Source: Xylophilus sp. GOD-11R (lineage in GTDB: Bacteria > Pseudomonadota > Gammaproteobacteria > Burkholderiales > Burkholderiaceae_C). From it: a DNA stretch of 64,000 bases. Positions within the stretch are counted from its first letter, which is position 1; every line of letters begins with the position of its first letter. The notes under the pieces are model-generated. The model was not told the DNA's origin and searched no databases. It worked only from the letters and a program-made list of their open reading frames with translations. The stretch spans positions 1,612,001 to 1,676,000 of the forward strand of contig NZ_CP137854.1 of the NCBI RefSeq assembly GCF_033546935.1. Direction: 5' to 3'. Position numbers and translations under genes: made by a program. Below are positions 12,109 through 19,997 of this stretch, one piece after another.

Positions 12109-13943
12109 GCCAGCAAGACATCGCCGTCCCGGATATCGGCGACTTCAAGGACGTCCCGATCATCGAGATTCTGGTCAAGCCCGGCGACACGATCGCGGTC
12201 GATCAGAGCCTGGTCACCGTGGAGTCCGACAAGGCCTCGATGGAGATTCCCTCGTCGGCCGCCGGCGTGGTGAAGGAAGTCAAGGTCAAGATCGGCGACG
12301 CGGTGAGCCAGGGCAGCGTGCTGCTCAGCGTGGAGACCGACGGTGCTGCGGCGCCCGCGCCCGCGCCGGCCGCAACGCCTGAGGCCGCGGCCGCCGCACC
12401 GGCACCAGCCGCCACGCCCGCCGCGACGCCCGCTCCGGCTGCCGCCGCTCCCTCGCGCGCCGCCGGCCCGGTCTCCGATCAGCCCGGCGCCGACTACGAC
12501 GTCGTCGTCATCGGCGGCGGCCCCGGCGGCTATTCGGCCGCCTTCCGCGCGGCCGACCTCGGCCTGAAGGTCGCCATCGTCGAGCGATACACCACGCTCG
12601 GCGGTGTCTGCCTGAACGTCGGGTGCATTCCGTCCAAGGCGCTGCTGCATGTGGCCGCGGTGATGGACGAGGTGAAGCATTTTGCCGACCTCGGCGTGAG
12701 CTACGGCGAGCCGTCGCTCGACATCGACAAGCTGCGCGGCCACAAGGAAAAGGTCATCGGCAAGCTCACCGGCGGGCTGGCCCAGATGGCCAAGATGCGT
12801 AAGGTGACGGTGCTGCGCGGCCTCGGCGCCTTCACCGGCGCGCACACGCTGGAAGTGGCCGAAACCACTGGCGCGGGCCAGGAAAAAACCGGCAAGACCC
12901 AGTCGGTGAGCTTCCGTCGCGCCATCATCGCGGCCGGCTCCCAGGCGGTGCGCCTGCCGTTCCTGCCGGACGATCCGCGTGTGGTCGACTCCACCGGCGC
13001 GCTGGGCCTGACGTCGGTGCCCAAGCGCATGCTGATCGTGGGCGGCGGCATCATCGGCCTCGAAATGGGCACGGTGTATTCCACCCTCGGCGCGCGGCTC
13101 GACGTGGTTGAAATGCTCGACGGCCTGATGCAGGGCGCCGACCGCGACCTGGTGAAGGTCTGGCAGAAGATGAACGCGCCACGCTTCGACAACATCATGC
13201 TCAAGACCAAGACCGTCGGCGCCAAGGCGACCGAGGCCGGCATCGAGGTGACGTTCGAAGGCGAGGGCGCGCCCAAGGAGCCGCAGGTCTACGACCTGGT
13301 GCTGCAGGCGGTGGGCCGCTCGCCCAACGGCAAGAAGGTCGGCGCCGACAAGGCCGGTGTCGAGGTCACCGACCGGGGCTTCATCAACGTCGACATTCAG
13401 CTGCGCACCAACGTCAGCCACATCTTCGCCATCGGCGACCTGGTCGGCCAGCCGATGCTTGCGCACAAGGCGGTGCACGAAGGCCACGTGGCGGCCGAAG
13501 TCATCGCCGGCGAACTGCTGGGCGACAAGGAGTTGGCCTCCACCGTGTTCGACGCGCGGGTGATTCCGAGCGTGGCCTATACCGATCCGGAAGTGGCCTG
13601 GGTCGGCCTCACCGAAGACCAGGCCAAGGCGCAGGGCGTGAAGGTGGAGAAGGGCCTGTTCCCCTGGGCGGCTTCCGGCCGGGCCATCGCCAACGGCCGC
13701 GACGAAGGCTTCACCAAGCTGCTGTTCGACGCCCAGACGCACCGCATCGTCGGCGGCGGCATCGTTGGCACGCATGCGGGCGACATGATCGGCGAGATCG
13801 CGCTGGCCATCGAGATGGGGGCCGACGCGGTGGACATCGGTCGCACCATCCATCCGCATCCCACGCTGGGTGAGTCGATCGGTCTGGCGGCGGAGGTGGC
13901 GCACGGCAGCTGCACCGACGTACCGCCTGCACGCAAGAAGTAA
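12105..13943 (+). CDS. lpdA: dihydrolipoamide dehydrogenase (E3) with N-terminal lipoyl domain
   Basis: E3 reoxidises dihydrolipoyl groups of the pyruvate dehydrogenase complex using FAD and NAD. This 612-residue form carries an extra lipoyl domain (about 1-78, Lys43 in ESDKASMEI) and an Ala/Pro linker before the flavoprotein. The FAD site is [14 protein letters not shown] (about 133-146) and the redox disulfide is Cys169/Cys174 in [13 protein letters not shown]. The NAD site is [16 protein letters not shown] ([14 protein letters not shown]), and the C-terminal dimer motif HPHPTLGES carries the catalytic His. It overlaps the preceding Ntn hydrolase by four bases and ends the operon. Lipoyl-bearing E3 is known in several proteobacteria. 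Confidence 0.96.
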   Translation: MSQQDIAVPDIGDFKDVPIIEILVKPGDTIAVDQSLVTVESDKASMEIPSSAAGVVKEVKVKIGDAVSQGSVLLSVETDGAAAPAPAPAATPEAAAAAPAPAATPAATPAPAAAAPSRAAGPVSDQPGADYDVVVIGGGPGGYSAAFRAADLGLKVAIVERYTTLGGVCLNVGCIPSKALLHVAAVMDEVKHFADLGVSYGEPSLDIDKLRGHKEKVIGKLTGGLAQMAKMRKVTVLRGLGAFTGAHTLEVAETTGAGQEKTGKTQSVSFRRAIIAAGSQAVRLPFLPDDPRVVDSTGALGLTSVPKRMLIVGGGIIGLEMGTVYSTLGARLDVVEMLDGLMQGADRDLVKVWQKMNAPRFDNIMLKTKTVGAKATEAGIEVTFEGEGAPKEPQVYDLVLQAVGRSPNGKKVGADKAGVEVTDRGFINVDIQLRTNVSHIFAIGDLVGQPMLAHKAVHEGHVAAEVIAGELLGDKELASTVFDARVIPSVAYTDPEVAWVGLTEDQAKAQGVKVEKGLFPWAASGRAIANGRDEGFTKLLFDAQTHRIVGGGIVGTHAGDMIGEIALAIEMGADAVDIGRTIHPHPTLGESIGLAAEVAHGSCTDVPPARKK

Positions 13944-13952
13944 ATCGCAAGA

Positions 13953-14028
13953 CCGCCCTGGCGACAGGGCGGCAATTCGCCGACGAGGCGCGGCGCCAAA
14001 CAAAAAGCCCGGTGGAAACCGGGCTTTT
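13953..14028 (+). terminator. hairpin and bidirectional terminator after lpdA
   Basis: A first hairpin CCGCCCTG-gcga-CAGGGCGG (13953-13972) has no U-run. The main terminator is at 14002-14028, where AAAAAGCCCGGT and ACCGGGCTTTT form a stem with A and T tracts on both sides. It can stop both the PDH operon and the convergent NlpC/P60 gene. Confidence 0.85.
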
Positions 14029-14060
14029 CGACGTTTGGGGCGTTGTGCCCTGGCTGCAGA

Positions 14061-14639
14061 TCAGCGCGCGGCCGGCAGGTTGGCTGCAGCGGCGATGGCG
14101 GCGTCGTCGGCACCTTCGACGCGGCGGGCACCGTCGAAGCGGCCATTCCAGTAGCCGATGCGCATGTCTTCCACACGCACCTTGGCGCCGGGCTTGGGCG
14201 CGTGGATGAATTTGTTGTCGCCGACGTAGATGCCCACGTGGCTGAAGGCGCGGCGCATGGTGTTGAAGAACACCAGGTCGCCCGGCTTGAGTTCGCTGCG
14301 GTCGATCTTCTGGGTGACGGCGGCCTGCTCGCTGGCGCGGTGCGGGAGCATCAGGCCAACGGTCTGTTCGTAGATGGTGCGCACGAAACCGCTGCAGTCG
14401 ACGCCGGCTTCGCTGGCGCCGCCACGGCGATAGGGCACGCCGATGAAGCCCATGGCGTTGACGACGAGATCGGAAGCACGCTCGGCGACGGAGTTGCGTA
14501 CTTCGCGCAGATGGACCATGAGGCCCTTCTGTGCGAGCAGAGAATCCATGTCGTCGGCTTCGGTGGAAGGGGCGGGAGCCGCGTGGGCCAGGACGGCGGC
14601 ACACGACAACAACACGGCGCAAAGGGCTTTCATCTGCAT
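14061..14639 (-). CDS. secreted NlpC/P60 family peptidoglycan endopeptidase
   Basis: A 192-residue protein with a signal peptide (MKALCAVLLSCAAVLAHA, cleaved after AHA) and an NlpC/P60 domain. The catalytic Cys82 sits in DCSGFVRTIY, His134 in SHVGIYVG, and a polar third residue, His146, in FIHAP; LKPGDLVFF is also typical. It is probably a periplasmic or outer-membrane-associated enzyme cleaving stem peptides. The first Met is two codons before a second (MQMKAL), so 14633 is an equally good start. The gene is convergent with lpdA across a shared terminator and divergent from the sugar dehydrogenase gene. Confidence 0.9.
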   Translation of the reverse strand: MQMKALCAVLLSCAAVLAHAAPAPSTEADDMDSLLAQKGLMVHLREVRNSVAERASDLVVNAMGFIGVPYRRGGASEAGVDCSGFVRTIYEQTVGLMLPHRASEQAAVTQKIDRSELKPGDLVFFNTMRRAFSHVGIYVGDNKFIHAPKPGAKVRVEDMRIGYWNGRFDGARRVEGADDAAIAAAANLPAAR

Positions 14640-14752
14640 GGGGTGGGAATCTACCGTCAGACAGCGCCTACGTCAACAATAGTTACATGCCTCGTTTTCT
14701 GGGTTATCGTCAAGCGGACAAACAGAATTTTTTGCAAAAAAGAGACGAATAG

Positions 14753-15874
14753 ATGGCTATTGCGCAGCGGGTGATTCTGGCCATGGGCATCGGAGCGACG
14801 TTTTCCGGTACGGCGTTTGCTGCCGATACGACGATCCGCGCGACCACCGTCGCACGCGGGCTGGACTCACCCTGGGCCGTCGCCTTCCTGCCTGGCGCGC
14901 AATATCTGGTGACCGAGCGGCCGGGCACCATGCGGTTGGTCGCCGCCGACGGAAAGGTCGGCCCGCCACTGGCCGGTGTTCCGCCCGTGGCGGCGGCGGG
15001 CCAGGGTGGCTTGCTCGACGTGGTGACCGACAAGGATTTCGCCCACAACCGGCAGATCTTCTTCTGCTACTCCGAGCCAGGCGAGGGCAGCTCGAACGGC
15101 ACGGCGCTCGCCAGTGCGCTGCTCTCCCGCAAGCAGGACACGCTGGAAGACGTGAAGGTGATCTTTCGCCAGCAGCCCAAGGTCGACAGCGGGAGCCATT
15201 TCGGCTGTCGCATCGTCGAGGCGCCCGACGGCAATCTGTGGCTCACGCTCGGCGAGCGCTACAGCCGCCGCAACGACGCGCAGAAGCTCGACAACCACCT
15301 CGGCAAGATCGTGCGCATCGCCAAGGACGGCTCCGTCCCCAAGGGCAACCCCTTCGTCAACCGTCCTGGCGCGCTGCCAGAGATCTGGAGCTACGGCCAC
15401 CGCAACATCCAGGGCGCGGTGATCGGCCCCGACAGCCGGCTTTGGACGCACGAGCACGGCCCGCAGGGTGGCGACGAGATCAACCTGCCCATGGCGGGCC
15501 GCAATTACGGCTGGCCGGTCATCACCTTCGGCGAGAACTATGGCGGCGGCAAGATCGGCGCGGGCATCACCGCGCAAGAAGGCATGGAGCAGCCGCTGCA
15601 CCATTGGACGCCGTCGATCGCGCCGTCGGGCATGACCTTTCTCACCAGCCTGCGCTATGGCAACGCCTGGCGCGGCAATCTCTTCGTGGGCTCGCTCAAG
15701 TTCCGCTATCTCGATCGCATCGTGCTGGCCTCGGGCAAGGTGCAGTCCGAGCAGAAGCTGCTGACCGATGTGAATGAGCGCATCCGCGATGTGCGCCAGG
15801 GCCCCGACGGCCTGCTCTACGTGCTCACCGACAGCCCGCAAGGCCGGCTGCTGCGCCTGGACCCGCAACGCTGA
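14753..15874 (+). CDS. PQQ-dependent sugar dehydrogenase family protein (YliI/Asd-like)
   Basis: A 373-residue periplasmic six-bladed beta-propeller enzyme of the glucose/sorbosone dehydrogenase family. The signal peptide ends in GTAFA. Family hallmarks are LDSPWAVAFLP with LVTERPG at the start of the first blade, GQGGLLDVV, SGSHFGCRIV, WSYGHRNIQG, THEHGPQGGDEIN, and the ending VRQGPDGLLYVLTD. PQQ use is inferred from family; the electron acceptor and sugar are not evident, and some relatives are annotated only as aldose sugar dehydrogenases. The start at 14753 follows an AAGAGA stretch. The stop directly abuts the convergent small membrane protein gene. Confidence 0.88.
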   Translation: MAIAQRVILAMGIGATFSGTAFAADTTIRATTVARGLDSPWAVAFLPGAQYLVTERPGTMRLVAADGKVGPPLAGVPPVAAAGQGGLLDVVTDKDFAHNRQIFFCYSEPGEGSSNGTALASALLSRKQDTLEDVKVIFRQQPKVDSGSHFGCRIVEAPDGNLWLTLGERYSRRNDAQKLDNHLGKIVRIAKDGSVPKGNPFVNRPGALPEIWSYGHRNIQGAVIGPDSRLWTHEHGPQGGDEINLPMAGRNYGWPVITFGENYGGGKIGAGITAQEGMEQPLHHWTPSIAPSGMTFLTSLRYGNAWRGNLFVGSLKFRYLDRIVLASGKVQSEQKLLTDVNERIRDVRQGPDGLLYVLTDSPQGRLLRLDPQR

Positions 15875-16258
15875 TCAGGCGAGCCAGGCTTTCACGTTCA
15901 GGGCGATCGACAGTGCTGTCAGTGCCAGCGTGCCGTACAGCGTGAGCCGGTCCACGGCCGTTGCATCCACTGTCCGGCGCAGCAGCGTCGTCAGTACCTG
16001 GTGGATATAGCTGCCTGCCGGCCGGCCCCCGCCCGCAGCGGCCTTGAGCTTCGAATGCCAGTCCGACAACGGGCAGTAGCCGATGCCCCACCAGCGGCCC
16101 AGCACGAACCACGAGCCGAGGATGAGCAACATCAGCGCCAGGTGGGCCGGCCGCAGCGCGGGAGACACCCAGCCCCACACGGCGAATGCGATGACACCCA
16201 GGTGAATGGCATGGAGCAGGCCGTTGAGCAGGGCGTAGACGGGCGCGGAAATCCTCAT
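15875..16258 (-). CDS. small DUF2784-like integral membrane protein
   Basis: A 127-residue hydrophobic protein with three or four membrane helices (about 10-30, 38-55, 106-123). The segment WWGIGYCPLSDWHSKL, followed by GSYIHQVLTTLL, recalls the GWICPLTPLE...FIEHYL pattern of DUF2784 proteins. No catalytic function is known for that family. Its ATG at 16258 overlaps the stop of the DegT-type aminotransferase (ATGA), so it is the last gene of the GlpD-like/aminotransferase operon. The family assignment is tentative; the membrane topology is clear. Confidence 0.65.
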   Translation of the reverse strand: MRISAPVYALLNGLLHAIHLGVIAFAVWGWVSPALRPAHLALMLLILGSWFVLGRWWGIGYCPLSDWHSKLKAAAGGGRPAGSYIHQVLTTLLRRTVDATAVDRLTLYGTLALTALSIALNVKAWLA

Positions 16259-17523
16259 TGCGCCCGGCCGGCCTGGCGAATGATGTCGCCGGCCTGTGCG
16301 GTCACTTTGTGGAAGGCAAGCAGGTACTGGTCCAGCAGGGCGGTCGAGGCGGAAGGAAACGATGGCAGTTGCACCATTGCGTCGTTGGCCTGCTCGGTCA
16401 CCGGAAGCACGACGGCGGCGTAGTCCGGAACTGCAGTGCCGGCCGGCGGTCGCATGACTTCGCGGAATGCGCCTTCCGTGAAGAAGGGCTGCTGGTGCAG
16501 CAGTGGATAGCGCGGCGCCCCGATTTGGCAGCCCTCGGCCCGCAGGGCGTCGATGAAGATGGCCTGCGGCAGACCGATCGCCACGAAATCCGGCCTGACC
16601 AAAAATTCGAAATACACCCGCTCGACGTGCGGCGGCGCCCGGAAGGTGTGAATGCCCAGGGCCTCCAGTCCCGTCGACAGGTAGTGCAGGTTTTCGTTGC
16701 GCCGCCGGTTGTGGCCGGCGAGTCTGGCCAGCTGCACCCGGGCAATGGCCGCCGAGACCGGTGCGATCCGGGTCTTGATGCCGAAGCTGGTGGCCGCGAA
16801 CCGGCGTGCGGCGGTGGGCAGTTCGATGATGCGGGTGATGTCGCCGAAGCAGACCGCCCGCTCCCAGTAGTCGGCGCGGCGGCATAGCAGCATGCCGCCT
16901 TCGCCGGCCGGCGCGAGTTTGCTGCCCTGCAGGCTGAAGACGGCGACATCGCCCAGGGTGCCGCATGGTTGGCCATTCCAGGACGCGCCCTGGGCATGCG
17001 AGGCATCTTCGACGATCTTGAGGCCATGCCGGCGCGCCAGCGCCTGGATTTCGGTCATCTTGGAGGGCATGCCCCATAAATGCACCACCACGATCGCGCG
17101 GGTGCGCGGCGTGATCTTTTTTTCGAGATCGGCGGGATCGAGTCCCAGCCGTTCGGGTTCGCTCTCGCAGAACACCGGCACTGCGCCCAGCCATACCAGC
17201 GGCAGCACGGAGGCCCAGAACGTAGCGGAGGGCACCAGCACTTCGTCGCCGGGCTGCAGCCCGATCGCCCAGAACGCGGCCATGAGCGCGGCGGTGCCGT
17301 TGCAGTGGGCCAGCGCATGGGGCATGCCGGAGAAGTCGCGGTAGTCCTGCTCCAGCTGCCGAATGACCGGATGGGTCGAGATATCGCCGTCGCGCAGTAT
17401 CTGGAGCACCGCTTGCTCTTCCTCGGTTCCCAGCAGCGGCCAGCGGTTTGCCTCGGTCTGGTCCAGTGTCACGGCGGCCGGCCCTCCGAGAATGGCCGCG
17501 CGTGGAGTTTTCGTATCGAGCAT
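16255..17523 (-). CDS. DegT/DnrJ/EryC1/StrS-family PLP aminotransferase
   Basis: A 422-residue fold-type I aminotransferase of the sugar-aminotransferase class. Visible elements are HCNGTAALMAAFWAIGLQPGDEVLVPSATFW split over residues 73-104, IVEDASHAQGA (about 170-180, the PLP-ring Asp), and FSLQGSKLAPAGEGG with Lys202 as the Schiff-base lysine. Members usually aminate nucleotide-linked keto-sugars, but some act on small keto-polyols. No sugar-nucleotide genes surround it; instead it sits six bases after a GlpD-like oxidase and overlaps a small membrane protein. The substrate is therefore open, and a three-carbon or polyol-phosphate ketone is one possibility. Confidence 0.87.
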   Translation of the reverse strand: MLDTKTPRAAILGGPAAVTLDQTEANRWPLLGTEEEQAVLQILRDGDISTHPVIRQLEQDYRDFSGMPHALAHCNGTAALMAAFWAIGLQPGDEVLVPSATFWASVLPLVWLGAVPVFCESEPERLGLDPADLEKKITPRTRAIVVVHLWGMPSKMTEIQALARRHGLKIVEDASHAQGASWNGQPCGTLGDVAVFSLQGSKLAPAGEGGMLLCRRADYWERAVCFGDITRIIELPTAARRFAATSFGIKTRIAPVSAAIARVQLARLAGHNRRRNENLHYLSTGLEALGIHTFRAPPHVERVYFEFLVRPDFVAIGLPQAIFIDALRAEGCQIGAPRYPLLHQQPFFTEGAFREVMRPPAGTAVPDYAAVVLPVTEQANDAMVQLPSFPSASTALLDQYLLAFHKVTAQAGDIIRQAGRAQ

Positions 17524-17529
17524 GGTGGA

Positions 17530-19089
17530 TCAGCGGGTGTTGAGAAGGGGGTCGAGCGTGCTGCGGACCTGGTGCCGATAGCCTTGCAGCATGGCCGCGG
17601 CGGCATGGGCGTCGCCCTGTGCGATTTCGAGTGCCATGGCCGTGAGCGCCGGGGCATTCGAATCGTCGGGCCCCCAGCCGCCGCGCGCAATCCACTGCGC
17701 CAGGTTGGTCCGGCGCCGCAGGTAGTCCTCCAGCGTGCAGCACATCTCGTGCTCCGCCGTCCAGGCCGGCGATGGAACCGGCGCCGCGATGCCGTCAAAG
17801 CGAACCTGCGGCGCCCGGCTTTGCATTGCGGCGTGGTCCACCCGCCGTTGGCCGGTCGCGGCAATCGATTTGCGGATCTCCCGCCACACCCGTTCGGCCA
17901 TGCGCGAGCAGCCGGTGATCTTTCCGCCGTAGCACGAGATCCAGGGCTTGTCCGCATGCCGCACCACTTCTTGCCGGCGCGACAGATCCAGGGAATAGCC
18001 GTCGAAGCGGGAATGCCGGTCCACCACCAGCGGCCGGATGCCGCAGCGAACCGACACGATGTCGCTCCGGTCGAACGGGCGGCGGTAGCGTCGTGCGTAG
18101 TGGTCCAGCAAAAAATCGAGGTCTTCCGGCGATGCCACACGGCCTTCCTCGATCGTCTCCACGGTGGTTTCGGTCGGTCCCCAGAGTGAGATCGGACCCC
18201 AGGGCACATGCGTGATCACGTCCTGGTGGCTGCCGAGCTCGAAGAACAGCGACGCGTGGTGCTCTGCGTGACGCGGCAGTCCCAGGTACACACCCTTGCT
18301 CAGCACATGGCGCCAGGGCGAATCGATGCCGAAGACAGCGTTGACCCGATCGGTCCACACGCCCGCGCAGTTCACCACCAGGGCCGCTCGGATCGGGTGT
18401 GTCCTGGCCGAGCGGACGTCGGTCAAGGCGAGGTGCCAGCACCGGTCCTGAACGGCGTAGTCGCCTTGCACCTCGGCGTAGTTGAGGGCGATCTGGCCGG
18501 GCATCGGCGGCGCGGCGATCCAGCGGTAGACGAAGCGGGCGTCGGATTCGCCGAGCACCGCCTCCTCGTAGGCCAGCGCGCCGCCGACCAGGCCGGGTCG
18601 AATCAGGCCGGCTTCCGGAAAAACCGTCTGGCCGCGAGGCGGGCGACGCCGGCCACGGCTCATCAGCCAGTACAGCCACAGGCCGGCCTGGGCCAGCCAG
18701 CGGGCGCGGCGGTCGCCGGCGGGCGGGAGATAGCGCATCAACTCGGGTGTCACCCAACCGGCCTTGCGCTCGATGATGCGATCGCGGTCGGACGACAGCC
18801 GCAGGACCGACGCGATATCGAAGGTTCGCAGGTACAGCAGGCCGCCCCAGATCATCATGCCGGACGCCTGGCTGGTGCCCGAGGCGAAGTCGCCGCGATC
18901 GACCAGCAGAACCCGGTAACCCTCGCGGCAGAGGCGGTCGTACAGGCAAGCGCCGTTGATGCCGCCTCCGATGACCACGACATCGAAGCGGTTCTCGTGC
19001 TGCAGTCGATCCAGTTGCGCTGGCCGTGACGTCAAGCTTGGTCTCTCTCGTATCGGATGTGCGTGGGTCGGATGGTTCAGGCCCCGCAT
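17530..19089 (-). CDS. GlpD-like FAD-dependent oxidoreductase
   Basis: Up to 519 residues. The N-terminal FAD fold ([19 protein letters not shown]), then RGDFASGTSQASGMMIWGGLLYL, is the signature of the glycerol-3-phosphate dehydrogenase GlpD/GlpA family, and the C-terminal block EMCCTLEDYLRRRTNLA matches its cap domain. The frame opens with an ATG at 19089, but a TTG at 19035 preceded by GAGAGAGACC has a far better ribosome-binding site and gives a more usual N-terminus; I think 19035 is as likely. It heads a three-gene operon with a DegT-type aminotransferase and a DUF2784-like protein rather than the glp genes, so its polyol substrate may not be glycerol 3-phosphate. Confidence 0.85.
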   Translation of the reverse strand: MRGLNHPTHAHPIRERPSLTSRPAQLDRLQHENRFDVVVIGGGINGACLYDRLCREGYRVLLVDRGDFASGTSQASGMMIWGGLLYLRTFDIASVLRLSSDRDRIIERKAGWVTPELMRYLPPAGDRRARWLAQAGLWLYWLMSRGRRRPPRGQTVFPEAGLIRPGLVGGALAYEEAVLGESDARFVYRWIAAPPMPGQIALNYAEVQGDYAVQDRCWHLALTDVRSARTHPIRAALVVNCAGVWTDRVNAVFGIDSPWRHVLSKGVYLGLPRHAEHHASLFFELGSHQDVITHVPWGPISLWGPTETTVETIEEGRVASPEDLDFLLDHYARRYRRPFDRSDIVSVRCGIRPLVVDRHSRFDGYSLDLSRRQEVVRHADKPWISCYGGKITGCSRMAERVWREIRKSIAATGQRRVDHAAMQSRAPQVRFDGIAAPVPSPAWTAEHEMCCTLEDYLRRRTNLAQWIARGGWGPDDSNAPALTAMALEIAQGDAHAAAAMLQGYRHQVRSTLDPLLNTR

Positions 19090-19268
19090 CCGGACGGCCG
19101 CCGCGCTGTGGGAATCGACGATGAATTCTGGCGCTGCGCATCAACGGGCCCGGGGCAGGCGGATGCGCCGTCCGGACCAATGCACGTGCATGCGGATCCT
19201 CGTAGGCACGATGGCGGCGATGGCTGGGGTCTAATCGCGGTCACTCCTTTTGCCGACCGAATCACCCC

Positions 19269-19874
19269 ATGCTGCTCGATGTCTCCGAATCCCAACTCGT
19301 CCTGATCGACTACCAGGAGCGCCTGATGCCGGCCATGGCCGACGCGGCCGGCGTGCTGGCCAACGCCGCGCGCCTGGCCACGGCGGCGCAGCTGCTGGAA
19401 GTGCCGGTTTTCGGCACCGAGCAGAACCCCTCCAAGCTGGGCGCGCTGCCGGCGGAGCTGCGCGAGCGCTGCCGCCGCACGCTCGCCAAGATGGAGTTCA
19501 GCGCCTGTGCCGAAGGCCTGAGCGAATGGCTGCGCCCGCCGCAGAAGGCGCCCCAGGGCAACGCCCGCAGCCTGCCGCGCCACCTGCAGAAGCCGCGTGA
19601 CGAGCAGCCCGCCGGGCGCGGCAGCATCGTGGTGGCGGGCTGCGAAGCGCACGTCTGCCTGCTTCAGACCGCGCTCGACCTGCTGGGCGACGAGTTCGAG
19701 GTGTGGGTGGTGACCGACGCCTGCGCCTCGCGCACCGAGCGCAACCGCGACGCCGCCTTCGACCGCCTGGCCGGCGCCGGCGCCGAGCTGGTCACCACGG
19801 AGATGGTGCTGTTCGAATGGCTGGGCGGCGCCGAGCATCCGCTCTTCAAGCAGGTACAAGCCCTGATCAAGTAG
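19269..19874 (+). CDS. isochorismatase-family cysteine hydrolase
   Basis: A 201-residue alpha/beta hydrolase of the isochorismatase-like superfamily. The catalytic triad is visible as Asp14 (VLIDYQE), Lys75 (AKMEFSAC) and Cys131 (CEAHVCLLQTAL). The layout resembles the ISOC1/YcaC-like subgroup rather than true isochorismatases. A 25-residue polar insertion rich in Pro, Lys and Arg lies between the Lys and Cys motifs (about 91-118). No siderophore genes are near, so the substrate is unknown. It is divergent from the GlpD-like operon and 123 bases ahead of prpE. No obvious Shine-Dalgarno precedes the ATG. Confidence 0.85.
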   Translation: MLLDVSESQLVLIDYQERLMPAMADAAGVLANAARLATAAQLLEVPVFGTEQNPSKLGALPAELRERCRRTLAKMEFSACAEGLSEWLRPPQKAPQGNARSLPRHLQKPRDEQPAGRGSIVVAGCEAHVCLLQTALDLLGDEFEVWVVTDACASRTERNRDAAFDRLAGAGAELVTTEMVLFEWLGGAEHPLFKQVQALIK

Positions 19875-19997
19875 ATGGCGAAGCGCCCGGGTGCGTCAGC
19901 GTGACGCAAGTCGGGCTTCCATAATCGGCTGCACAACGACAGCCGGTCAGCCAGCGCCGCGGGGCGTGTCGGCCGGACATCCGGAGACAAGCCGCCC

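Noticed and set aside
11985..14003. 672-codon open frame antisense to lpdA
   Set aside because: No family resemblance; lpdA on the other strand is complete and canonical.
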